36,314 bases of DNA from a virus: the IMG/VR virus record IMGVR_UViG_3300017708_000104, positions 1-36,314 of that record. One strand, given 5' to 3'. The translations under genes and the position numbers were made by a program. Position 1 is the stretch's first letter. Every line of letters begins with the position of its first letter. Below, one piece after another: positions 16,375-23,741 of this stretch. The notes under the pieces are model-generated. The model worked only from the letters and a program-made list of their open reading frames with translations. It was not told where the DNA came from and did not search any database.

Positions 16375-17562
16375 ATGTCAGAAGACGTAAAAAACGCTGA
16401 AGACGTATCAATTGATGAGCAAGCTTCTGTTGAAAGCGAAGAGCAACTAGATGAAACACAAGTAATCGAAGACGTTCAAGCTGAAGAGGAAGTTGTTGAA
16501 GAAGCACAAGAAGAAGAGGTTTCAGAAGAAGCCGAAGCTTCTGAAGAAGCTGAAGAATTAGAAGAAGCTAAAGCTAAAAAAGAGGATGATCTTGAAGAAG
16601 ATGCTCCTAAAGCTATAGCAACTCCTAAAACTAAAGCTGGTGTTATTCAGGCAGCTGTTGATATGCTAAAATCAGCCAAAAAAGAAGACGCACAAAAACT
16701 ATTTGCGAAAATGGCAGCAGTCTCTGAAGATGAAGTAGATGAAGATAACGACCAAGAAGTTAAAGACGCTGAAAAAGCGATGAAAGCTTCTTTGCCGAAA
16801 AAGAACGAACTTAAAGCTAAAGCGAAAGTAGAAGCTATTGATTTCGAAGAAGATCTTGACACTATCATCAAAGAGGAAGCTACACTTTCCGATGGATTCC
16901 GTGAAAAAGCAGCAACTATTGTAGAGGCAGTACTAACAAGTAAATTAGCCGAATCAGTAGACCGTTTAGAAGCTGAATATGTGCAAAACCTAGAAGAAGA
17001 GGTTTCTGAAATTCAAAATTCATTAGTAGAGAAAGTAGATTCTTACTTGAACTACGTTGTTGAAGGATGGATGAAAGAAAACGAAGTTGCAGTAAGCACA
17101 GGACTTAGAACTGAAATTGCTGAGGACTTCATGACTTCTTTACAATCAGTGTTCAAAGAACATTATATTGAGATACCTGAAGGCAAAACAGACCTGTTAG
17201 ATGAACTATCTGACCAAGTTGCAGAGCTTGAAGAATCTCTTAACAAAACCACAGAAGATAACATCAAACTTCACGAAGCTAATAACGTTCACGTTAAAGC
17301 TGACGTAGTAAGAGAAGCATCTTCAGGGCTTGCAGAAACAGATGCTGAGAAATTAGCTAAGTTAGTGGAAGATGTTGAATTTGATAACAAAGAGACTTTC
17401 GAACAGAAAGTAGCTACTATCAAAGAATCATATTTCAAAGGCGAAGTTACTGAATCAGTTGACGAAGTAAACAGTTTAGTAGGCGAAGACGAAGCTCCGG
17501 CTGACGAACTTAACGAAACTATGTCTAGATACACTCAAGCTATAACTAAATTTAATAAGTAA
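16375..17562 (+). CDS. 22: Prohead scaffold protein gp22-like
   Basis: 395 residues from ATG 16375. An earlier in-frame ATG at 16360 is rejected because the ribosome site GGAGGAAT overlaps it and is well spaced from 16375. The first 80 residues are extremely acidic and Glu-rich (EEVVEEAQEEEVSEEAEASE), followed by helical, coiled-coil-like segments. This is typical of T4-type scaffold proteins, which build the prohead core and are degraded by gp21. It is longer than T4 gp22 (269), as in many marine relatives. The location between gp21 and gp23 is the strongest support, since scaffold sequences diverge quickly. Confidence 0.88.
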   Translation: MSEDVKNAEDVSIDEQASVESEEQLDETQVIEDVQAEEEVVEEAQEEEVSEEAEASEEAEELEEAKAKKEDDLEEDAPKAIATPKTKAGVIQAAVDMLKSAKKEDAQKLFAKMAAVSEDEVDEDNDQEVKDAEKAMKASLPKKNELKAKAKVEAIDFEEDLDTIIKEEATLSDGFREKAATIVEAVLTSKLAESVDRLEAEYVQNLEEEVSEIQNSLVEKVDSYLNYVVEGWMKENEVAVSTGLRTEIAEDFMTSLQSVFKEHYIEIPEGKTDLLDELSDQVAELEESLNKTTEDNIKLHEANNVHVKADVVREASSGLAETDAEKLAKLVEDVEFDNKETFEQKVATIKESYFKGEVTESVDEVNSLVGEDEAPADELNETMSRYTQAITKFNK

Positions 17563-17582
17563 TCTAATAGGGGAAAACAAAA

Positions 17583-18923
17583 ATGTTTAACGCAGATTCA
17601 CAATTAATGGAAAAATGGAGTCCGGTCTTAGACCACGAAGGTGCTCCTGAAATCCAAGACAGATATAAAAAAGCTGTCACAGCTAGGCTTCTTGAAAACC
17701 AAGAAGTAGCATTACGTGAAGAGCAAGCACAGGCCCAAGGTAACTTTATTTCAGAAGCAGCAGCAGCTAATAACATTGGCTCTGGTTCAGCTCCTAATAA
17801 TATTGGTACTTTCGACCCAGTTCTTATCTCTTTAGTTCGTAGAGCTATGCCTAACCTTATTGCTTATGATATCGCTGGCGTTCAGCCAATGACTGGTCCT
17901 ACAGGACTTATCTTTGCAATGAAATCTAAATACAGTTCACAATCAGGAACTGAAGCATTCTTTAATGAAGCAGATACTGATTTCTCAGGAACTGGTACTC
18001 ATCAGGCTGATCCAACTGGATTAGTTGGCGTAACAGACGCAGATACTGATGGTTCTATCGCAGATACTGCTGACACTGTATCTACTTTCGGTTCTGGACT
18101 TGCTACAAGTGCAGCGGAAAGATTAGGTGTTGGAGAATCAGGTGATGGTTCTTTCGGTGAAATGGCTTTCACAATCGAGAAAGCTACTGTAACTGCTAAG
18201 TCAAGAGCTTTAAAAGCTGAGTACACAATGGAACTTGCTCAAGACCTTAAAGCTATCCACGGTTTAGATGCAGAAGGCGAATTAGCTAACATCCTATCAG
18301 CTGAGATCCTAGCGGAAATCAACAGAGAAGTTGTTAGATCAGTTCTTAAAACTGCTAAAATCGGTGCTTTACAAGCTTCAACAGCCGTATCCGGTATCTT
18401 CGACATGACATCAGACTCAGACGGAAGATGGATGGTTGAGAAGTTCAAAGGTCTTATCATGCAACTCGAAAGAGAAGCTAACGTAATTGCTAAAGAAACA
18501 AGACGTGGCAAAGGTAACTTTGTACTTTGTTCTTCAGACGTAGCTTCAGCTTTAGCAGCTGCTGGCATGTTAGACTACACTCCTGCTTTAAGTGCAAACT
18601 TAAACGTTGATGATACTGGTAATACATTTGCTGGTGTTCTTAACGGCAGAATGAAAGTCTACATTGACCCGTATGCTACTGGCGACTTCGCATGTGTAGG
18701 TTACAGAGGTTCAAATCCATATGACGCAGGACTATTCTATTGTCCATACGTTCCTTTAACTATGGTTAAAGCAGTTGGTGAGAATGACTTCCAACCAAGA
18801 ATGGGATTCAAAACAAGGTACGGCATGATTGCTAATCCTTTCGTAGCTATTGACGGAACTATCGGTGCAGATAGATCTAACCAATACTTCAGAATCTTCA
18901 GAATTGACGACATAATGAACTAA
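17583..18923 (+). CDS. 23: Major capsid protein gp23-like
   Basis: 446 residues (T4 gp23 521). The N-terminus LMEKWSPVLDHEGAPEIQD, then LIAYDIAGVQPMTGPTGLIF, SKYSS, YTMELAQDLKAIHGLDAE and the end MIANPFVAIDGTIGADRSNQ are clear gp23 signatures. A gp21 cleavage site, GNFISE before AAAANN, is present at about E58. It forms the hexamers of the head shell. Ribosome site AGGGGAA lies upstream. Transcription probably comes from the upstream late promoter at 15482. A strong terminator follows, isolating this highly expressed gene from the next. No separate vertex gene gp24 is seen in the window. Confidence 0.97.
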   Translation: MFNADSQLMEKWSPVLDHEGAPEIQDRYKKAVTARLLENQEVALREEQAQAQGNFISEAAAANNIGSGSAPNNIGTFDPVLISLVRRAMPNLIAYDIAGVQPMTGPTGLIFAMKSKYSSQSGTEAFFNEADTDFSGTGTHQADPTGLVGVTDADTDGSIADTADTVSTFGSGLATSAAERLGVGESGDGSFGEMAFTIEKATVTAKSRALKAEYTMELAQDLKAIHGLDAEGELANILSAEILAEINREVVRSVLKTAKIGALQASTAVSGIFDMTSDSDGRWMVEKFKGLIMQLEREANVIAKETRRGKGNFVLCSSDVASALAAAGMLDYTPALSANLNVDDTGNTFAGVLNGRMKVYIDPYATGDFACVGYRGSNPYDAGLFYCPYVPLTMVKAVGENDFQPRMGFKTRYGMIANPFVAIDGTIGADRSNQYFRIFRIDDIMN

Positions 18924-18951
18924 GGTTTATTAGTTAATTCTAATTCTTTAA

Positions 18952-18978
18952 AAGGGGTGCTTCGGCACCTCTTTTTTT
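18952..18978 (+). terminator. Rho-independent terminator after gp23
   Basis: AGGGGTGC, a TTCG tetraloop, GCACCTCT, then a run of T. The 8-bp stem has one G-U wobble. It ends the head-gene transcript. Confidence 0.9.
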
Positions 18979-18999
18979 GTATACTAACTTTTTAATTCA

Positions 19000-19007
19000 T
19001 ATAAATA
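19000..19007 (+). promoter_or_regulatory. T4-type late promoter (tube-like protein)
   Basis: Exact TATAAATA, ending only five bases before the ATG at 19013. With the usual late initiation distance the transcript would begin at or near the start codon. Confidence 0.65.
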
Positions 19008-19012
19008 ATAGT

Positions 19013-19564
19013 ATGGCTTTAACAACAAATAAAAACTTTCTAAGCCCTGTTGGGTTTGGATTCAAAATAGACACAACTGAGTTTCCTAATTTGGAATATT
19101 TCTGCACGGCGGTTAATCTGCCAGGAATAACTAATGGTGATACTGCAGTTCCATATAGAGGTGTTAATCTTGCATTCTCTGGAGATAGAATGGGGTTTGA
19201 AGATCTTTCTATCCGGTTTAATATAACTGAAAATATGGAGAACTACATTGAAACTTTTAATTGGATGCATAACTTAATCCAGAAGAAAGATGCAGATAAA
19301 ACATATAAGAATGATGCTACGTTGTTAATCTATAGCTCACATAATAATGTAAATCAAGAGATTAGATTCTATGATGTATTTCCTATACAATTAAGTTCTG
19401 TAGAATTTAATGCACAGGGAACAGATATAGAATATCTACAAGCGGACTTAGTTCTTAAATACACATCTTTTGAATTTGCATCTATCCAAGGTGTGACACA
19501 AACCCCGCCTAACACTGGTGGTGGACAGAGCGGCGGCTCCGGCGGAGGTGGCGGCGGCTACTAA
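19013..19564 (+). CDS. Tail tube-like structural protein with poly-Gly C-terminus
   Basis: 183 residues from ATG 19013. A longer reading from TTG 18977 would start inside the gp23 terminator and is rejected. The motifs NLPGI, AVPYRGVNLAFSGDRMGFED and LSIRFNITENMENY echo the gp19 pattern (FRGRQLQIAGDRTFEPW), so a tail tube fold is likely. It could be a tube-initiator or tail-completion protein (roles of gp48, gp54 or gp3 in T4), but I cannot choose among them. The C-terminus ends in a low-complexity GGGQSGGSGGGGGGY stretch. It has its own late promoter, and no Shine-Dalgarno is visible before the ATG. Confidence 0.7.
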   Translation: MALTTNKNFLSPVGFGFKIDTTEFPNLEYFCTAVNLPGITNGDTAVPYRGVNLAFSGDRMGFEDLSIRFNITENMENYIETFNWMHNLIQKKDADKTYKNDATLLIYSSHNNVNQEIRFYDVFPIQLSSVEFNAQGTDIEYLQADLVLKYTSFEFASIQGVTQTPPNTGGGQSGGSGGGGGGY

Positions 19565-19576
19565 TTAAATAAAGGG

Positions 19577-19605
19577 TTTACTTTTTGAGTAAACTGTGGT
19601 ATAAT
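19577..19605 (+). promoter_or_regulatory. Sigma70-type promoter P1 (uvsY)
   Basis: TTTACT at 19577-19582, 17 bp, GG-extended TATAAT at 19600-19605. ATG of uvsY follows 7 bases after the -10 box. Confidence 0.85.
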
Positions 19606-19612
19606 AGACATT

Positions 19613-20059
19613 ATGAATAATCTTGAAACAATCTTAGAAATGTGGAAAAAAGATAGTGACATCGATGAAATGAATCTCGATGAATCATCTAGAGCCACAG
19701 CAAAATTACATTCCAAATACCTAGAACTATACACTATTAATAAACTTAAACTAAAGAAATTAGATCTTGAGTTAAAGGTTATATTAAGAGATAAGTTCAA
19801 TCACTATAATGGTAAACTATCACAGGAAGAAATGGATTCTAAAGGATGGGATTACGATCCACTAAATGGATTAACTGTATTAAAAGGTGATATGGATAAA
19901 TATTATGACGCTGATCCAGTCATACAAGAACACCAAACAAAAATGGCTTACACTGAAGAAATGGTAGCTGCATTAAAAGAAATATTAGAAAGTATTAAAT
20001 GGAGACATCAGACAGTTAAGAATATGATAGAATGGAGAAAGTTCACTAGTGGTATATAA
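19613..20059 (+). CDS. uvsY: Recombination mediator UvsY-like
   Basis: 148 residues (T4 UvsY 137). Conserved features are the N-terminal LEMWKKDSDID, LHSKYLELYTINKLKLKKLD, the YNGKLSQEEM segment, VLKGDMDKYYDAD, and the C-terminal helix SIKWRHQTVKNMIEWRKF. UvsY loads the UvsX recombinase onto gp32-covered single-stranded DNA. It heads a recombination operon with uvsW further on. The promoter P1 lies so close that the mRNA likely starts at the AUG; there is no Shine-Dalgarno. The GTG start of the next gene overlaps the end. Confidence 0.9.
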   Translation: MNNLETILEMWKKDSDIDEMNLDESSRATAKLHSKYLELYTINKLKLKKLDLELKVILRDKFNHYNGKLSQEEMDSKGWDYDPLNGLTVLKGDMDKYYDADPVIQEHQTKMAYTEEMVAALKEILESIKWRHQTVKNMIEWRKFTSGI

Positions 20060-20942
20060 ATTTCATCAGTACAAATTCGATAACATGAATAGATATTATG
20101 ATGTTATTCGTGAGGCTATGAATCAATTAGGGCATAGCGAAGTTGTTGAACATAATGAAGCTGATATAAATTTCTATAACCACATACAAACTTTTAATAA
20201 TAGTCAAATTATAGTTAAACCAACTGCACCTACATCTAAACACTTTGCATTAGATTTACATGGATATGCTAATACATCTGAAATGGCATATGAAGATCCT
20301 TATGTATATGAATATATGTATTCCCATTTAAATCCAAAGAACGATATGGATTGGAGTATTATAACTGATTTAATAGAAAAGAAATCTAACAAGTGGGATG
20401 ATTCTATATTACTTAAATGGAGAAATGCAAAGAATATTGCTAATGACCATATTCTAATTATAGGTCAGGTTCCAACAGATGAAACGGTAAACGGGTTTGG
20501 TTTTGGCGATCATTTTCAAAGACTGAGAATGATAGTAGATAGTTTAAAAGATGAAAACATTATAGTTAAGTTACATCCTTCTATGAAAATAAAAGGTAAG
20601 ACTAAAGATATAATTGATAGGTGGATCCAAAATGGTATTGATGTTAGAACTGATTTTGAATCTATACATGATTTCTTACCTTACACCAAATGTGCGATTA
20701 TCGATAATAGTACTGCAGGAATAGAATGTCTAATGCATGAAGTTCCTATTATATCATATGGATGGCCAGAATATCACTGGGTTACAGCTAAAGCCCAAAC
20801 ATTACCCCATATAAAATCATTAATTAGTGATTTACGTTGGCACGAAAAAAGAAGGGCTAAACAGTTTATATATTGGTACATAAATGATTATCTTTGTACA
20901 GATATAGATAGTACTGTAAATAGATTAAAAGAACTTATATAA
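20049..20942 (+). CDS. Capsule-type glycosyltransferase-like protein (KpsS/KpsC-like)
   Basis: 297 residues from GTG 20049; an ATG at 20085 is an alternative start. The C-terminal half has IVKLHPSMKIKGK, DFLPYTKCAIIDNSTAGIEC and HEVPIISYGWPEYHW. This is the HP and NSTxGIE...PVI..G..Y pattern of bacterial capsule synthesis proteins of the KpsS/KpsC (beta-Kdo transferase) type with a GT-B fold. It would transfer a sugar from a nucleotide donor; the acceptor is unknown (host surface, phage protein or DNA). It is wedged between uvsY and uvsW, overlapping both, so it is expressed with recombination genes. Family assignment is from motifs only. Confidence 0.6.
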   Translation: MVYKFHQYKFDNMNRYYDVIREAMNQLGHSEVVEHNEADINFYNHIQTFNNSQIIVKPTAPTSKHFALDLHGYANTSEMAYEDPYVYEYMYSHLNPKNDMDWSIITDLIEKKSNKWDDSILLKWRNAKNIANDHILIIGQVPTDETVNGFGFGDHFQRLRMIVDSLKDENIIVKLHPSMKIKGKTKDIIDRWIQNGIDVRTDFESIHDFLPYTKCAIIDNSTAGIECLMHEVPIISYGWPEYHWVTAKAQTLPHIKSLISDLRWHEKRRAKQFIYWYINDYLCTDIDSTVNRLKELI

Positions 20943-22435
20943 TGGATCAGCTGATTATCACTAAGAAGAATGAAACCTTCTTATTCATAGAAACAGACCC
21001 CGGAATAGAAATGGAACTAACAGAACATTTTTGTTTCTTTGTACCTGGTTATAAGTTTATGCCAGCATATAGGAACAAATACTGGGATGGGAAAATACGC
21101 CTATTTGATACGCGTAAAAAAACTTTATATGTTGGTTTATATAAGTATCTAAAACAATTTGCAGCAGAGCGTGGATACGAAGTCCTAACCAATGATTCTG
21201 CACAGTATGGCACCGTAGAGCCAGAAAAACTACCATTAGATTTTGGACGTGCACCAGTATTAACCTCTAATCAAGTACCTATTACACCAAGAGATTATCA
21301 ATTAGATGCATTAGAACATGCATTACAAAACGAAAAAAGTTTATTATTATCACCTACTGCTTCGGGTAAATCCCTTATCATATATCTTGCTATGCGATGG
21401 TATATAGAAAATGATCCTAGTATGAAAATATTAATTGTTGTTCCTACTATATCTTTGGTTGAACAAATGTATTCAGACTTTGACGATTATAGTTCTACTG
21501 ACGAATGGTTCCATGCAGATGAATGGTGTAGAAAAATACACGGTGGAACAGAGAAAGGAAATATATTTGAAAGGTGTGTTATATCAACATGGCAATCTAT
21601 ATACAAAAAACCAGCTACGTGGTTCCAACATTTCGGTATGGTTATTGGGGACGAAGCACACCAATTTAAAGCTAAATCATTAACTGCTATAATGGAAAAA
21701 TGTACTGAAGCAAAATATAGAATGGGAACTACAGGTACATTAGATGGAACACAAACACACCAATTAGTCTTAGAAGGATTATTTGGTCCAGTACATAAAG
21801 TCACAACTACTAAAGATCTCATTGATTCGAATCAGTTAGCTAAGTTAGATATTAAAATGTTATTATTAAAATATAAAGAAGAACATTGTAAAGAAATATC
21901 TAAATTAAAATACCAAGAAGAATTAGACTTTATTGTAAGGTATACACCAAGAAATAATTTTATATCTAACCTTGCTATAGACCAAGATGGTAATACTTTA
22001 ATCCTGTTTAATTACGTTGAAAAGCATGGTAAACCCTTACATAGCATATTAAATGAAAAGTTAAAAGGTAAAAAAAGAAAGTTATTTTATGTCTCGGGCG
22101 AGACGGACGTAGACACGCGGGAGAGCGTAAGATCAATAACAGAGAAAGAAAATGATGCTATTATAGTTGCTTCTCTTGGTACGTTCTCTACAGGTATAAA
22201 TATTAGAAACCTACATAATATTATTTTTGCTTCACCAAGTAAAAGTCAAATAAGAGTATTACAAAGTATTGGTAGAGGTTTAAGAAAAAGTGATAGAGAT
22301 ACACAGGTATTCGATATAGCAGATGATTTACATTGGAAGACTAAAAAGAATTATACACTTGACCACGCGGCCGAAAGAATTAAAATATATTCAAAAGAAA
22401 AGTTTGACTACGAGTTATTTGAGATAAATATATAG
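20942..22435 (+). CDS. uvsW: ATP-dependent DNA helicase UvsW-like
   Basis: 497 residues (T4 UvsW 503). The N-terminal domain has FFVPGYKFMPAYRNKYWDGK, typical of UvsW. Helicase motifs: Q/I region PRDYQ with SPTASGKS (137-144), PTISLVEQM, GDEAHQFKA (DEAH 237-240), GTTGTL (262-267), and motif VI QSIGRGLRK near the C-terminus. It is a superfamily 2 helicase that unwinds R-loops and branched DNA, shifting from origin- to recombination-dependent replication. Bases 22091-22129 (VSGETDVDTRESV) form a GC-rich island with a perfect inverted repeat, unlike the AT-rich remainder. The ATG overlaps the preceding stop. Confidence 0.95.
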   Translation: MDQLIITKKNETFLFIETDPGIEMELTEHFCFFVPGYKFMPAYRNKYWDGKIRLFDTRKKTLYVGLYKYLKQFAAERGYEVLTNDSAQYGTVEPEKLPLDFGRAPVLTSNQVPITPRDYQLDALEHALQNEKSLLLSPTASGKSLIIYLAMRWYIENDPSMKILIVVPTISLVEQMYSDFDDYSSTDEWFHADEWCRKIHGGTEKGNIFERCVISTWQSIYKKPATWFQHFGMVIGDEAHQFKAKSLTAIMEKCTEAKYRMGTTGTLDGTQTHQLVLEGLFGPVHKVTTTKDLIDSNQLAKLDIKMLLLKYKEEHCKEISKLKYQEELDFIVRYTPRNNFISNLAIDQDGNTLILFNYVEKHGKPLHSILNEKLKGKKRKLFYVSGETDVDTRESVRSITEKENDAIIVASLGTFSTGINIRNLHNIIFASPSKSQIRVLQSIGRGLRKSDRDTQVFDIADDLHWKTKKNYTLDHAAERIKIYSKEKFDYELFEINI

Positions 22436-22436
22436 T

Positions 22437-22829
22437 ATGGAAGATTTAAATATAAGACATTTTAAACTAACTAATGGTGAAGACATTGTTGCTGTTGTAT
22501 CAGTAAAGAATGATGATAACTGGTTATTAGAAAGACCAGTTCTTGTTAATCCTAATTTACTCGGCGGTTATCAATTTACCCCATGGTTTCCATTTTCCAA
22601 AACAAAAGTATTTAAAGTATATTTCTCAAATATTATTAATAGTACTGGTATCGATGCAGATGTGAAAGAGTCTTATCTGCAGTATGTCTTAGAGTATAAG
22701 AAACAAATGACAAAGATAGAAGATAACCAGCAATTCCTCGCTGACATGGAAGCTGAGATCGACCAGCGAGCAGCTGATTTGTATGAAGAAGGTAATTTGT
22801 TTGGTAAGAAGAAAAGAACAATTCATTAG
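22437..22829 (+). CDS. Conserved small protein, possibly Sm-like fold
   Basis: 130 residues, beginning one base after the uvsW stop. The first about 75 residues (HFKLTNGEDIVAVVSVKNDD, LLERPVLVNPN, FTPWFPFSK) resemble the small five-stranded Sm/SH3-like barrels seen in many phage genomes, where a GEDIVA turn joins the first strands. The rest is a charged helix ending in a basic tail (GKKKRTIH). Such proteins may bind RNA or other proteins, but no function is established. It is probably translated with uvsW. The next gene has its own promoter after a 154-base gap. Confidence 0.55.
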   Translation: MEDLNIRHFKLTNGEDIVAVVSVKNDDNWLLERPVLVNPNLLGGYQFTPWFPFSKTKVFKVYFSNIINSTGIDADVKESYLQYVLEYKKQMTKIEDNQQFLADMEAEIDQRAADLYEEGNLFGKKKRTIH

Positions 22830-22921
22830 TGTACCTCTTCCCTCGAAAGGACTCTATTATTATATCATAAAAAATGCGATTTGTAAACCCCTAAATGAAA
22901 ATAATTTAAATAAATTAGGGA

Positions 22922-22950
22922 TTTACTTTTCACCAAAACTATGGTATAAT
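22922..22950 (+). promoter_or_regulatory. Sigma70-type promoter P2 (gp55)
   Basis: TTTACT at 22922-22927, 17 bp, GG-extended TATAAT at 22945-22950. CCCTAA (22889-22894) and TTAGGG (22915-22920) form an inverted repeat just upstream of the -35. The rest of the 22830-22983 gap shows no other gene. Confidence 0.85.
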
Positions 22951-22983
22951 AGTACATTAATGCTTAAATTATGGAGATAAAAA

Positions 22984-23550
22984 ATGGCAGCCAAAAAGAA
23001 CAAAGCTCATTATATAAACAATAAAGAGTTTTCATTAGCAGTTGTAGAATATGTAAAAAGTGCAACTGCAGCAAAAGAAAAGAATAAATCGGTCCCAGTG
23101 GTTACAGATTACATTGCAAGGTGTTTTATTAAGATTGCAGAAGGACTTTCCCACAGACCAAACTTTGTAAGATATACTTATAGAGAAGAAATGGTTATGG
23201 ATGCAGTGGAAAACTGTCTTAGAGCCATAAACAATTATAATATTGATACAGCTACAAGAACAGGAAATCCAAATGCATTCTCTTACTTTACCCAAATATG
23301 TTTCTACGCTTTTATCAGAAGGATAACAAAAGAAAAGAAACAACAAGAGATTAAATTTAAATTCATCGAAAAGATGGGTATAGAAGATTTTATTGATATG
23401 GGTATGGATGGAAACGTAGCTCAGGAAACACTTAACTATGTAGATACTTTAAAACAAAGAATAGGTGTTATCAGACAGAAGGATGAAGCTATTAAAGACT
23501 TTGCTAAAAAGGAAAAGAAAGAAAAGAAATTAGAACTTTTCATGGGGTAA
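22984..23550 (+). CDS. 55: Late transcription sigma factor gp55-like
   Basis: 188 residues (T4 gp55 185). HYINNKEFSLAVVEYV, IARCFIKIAEGLSHRPNF, REEMVMDAVENCLRAINNYN and FSYFTQICFYAFIRRITKEKK are the conserved regions of this highly diverged sigma70-family factor, which directs host RNA polymerase to TATAAATA late promoters when held by the gp45 clamp. The C-terminal tail KKLELFMG is short and hydrophobic and would be the likely clamp-binding peptide by analogy with T4. It is preceded by GGAGATAAAA and promoter P2. A six-codon ORF lies in its leader. The co-activator gp33 is not recognised in the window. Confidence 0.95.
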   Translation: MAAKKNKAHYINNKEFSLAVVEYVKSATAAKEKNKSVPVVTDYIARCFIKIAEGLSHRPNFVRYTYREEMVMDAVENCLRAINNYNIDTATRTGNPNAFSYFTQICFYAFIRRITKEKKQQEIKFKFIEKMGIEDFIDMGMDGNVAQETLNYVDTLKQRIGVIRQKDEAIKDFAKKEKKEKKLELFMG

Positions 23551-23552
23551 TT

Positions 23553-23741
23553 ATGAAGAAGATGTCAACTAAACAAAAAATTAGGCATAACATAGTTACA
23601 GCCAAAAGACGCAGAAAAGAATTAAAGCGTAGAGAACACGTATCAATCTTAAAAGCTGCTTATAGAAAATCTGCAGAGATTTCTAGACAATTAGAAAAGA
23701 TTAGATACCGTCAAGTGAAAGCAGCCAGAGCACAACAATGA
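23553..23741 (+). CDS. Small basic helical protein, unknown
   Basis: 62 residues, very rich in Lys and Arg (TAKRRRKELKRREH, then QLEKIRYRQVKAARAQQ), predicted as two helices. It starts 2 bases after the gp55 stop and its end overlaps the gp47 ATG by 4 bases, so it is part of the gp55-gp47-gp46 operon. The charge suggests nucleic-acid binding, but no family is recognised. It is not similar to T4 gp33 in composition. Confidence 0.6.
   Translation: MKKMSTKQKIRHNIVTAKRRRKELKRREHVSILKAAYRKSAEISRQLEKIRYRQVKAARAQQ

Noticed and set aside
18977-19012. Upstream TTG start for the tube-like protein
   Set aside because: It would begin within the T-run of the gp23 terminator and run through the late promoter box.
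22783-22980. 65-codon frame over the gap before gp55
   Set aside because: It begins inside the preceding gene in another frame, crosses the inverted repeat and promoter P2, and has no protein-like composition. Only its last six codons are considered as a leader ORF.
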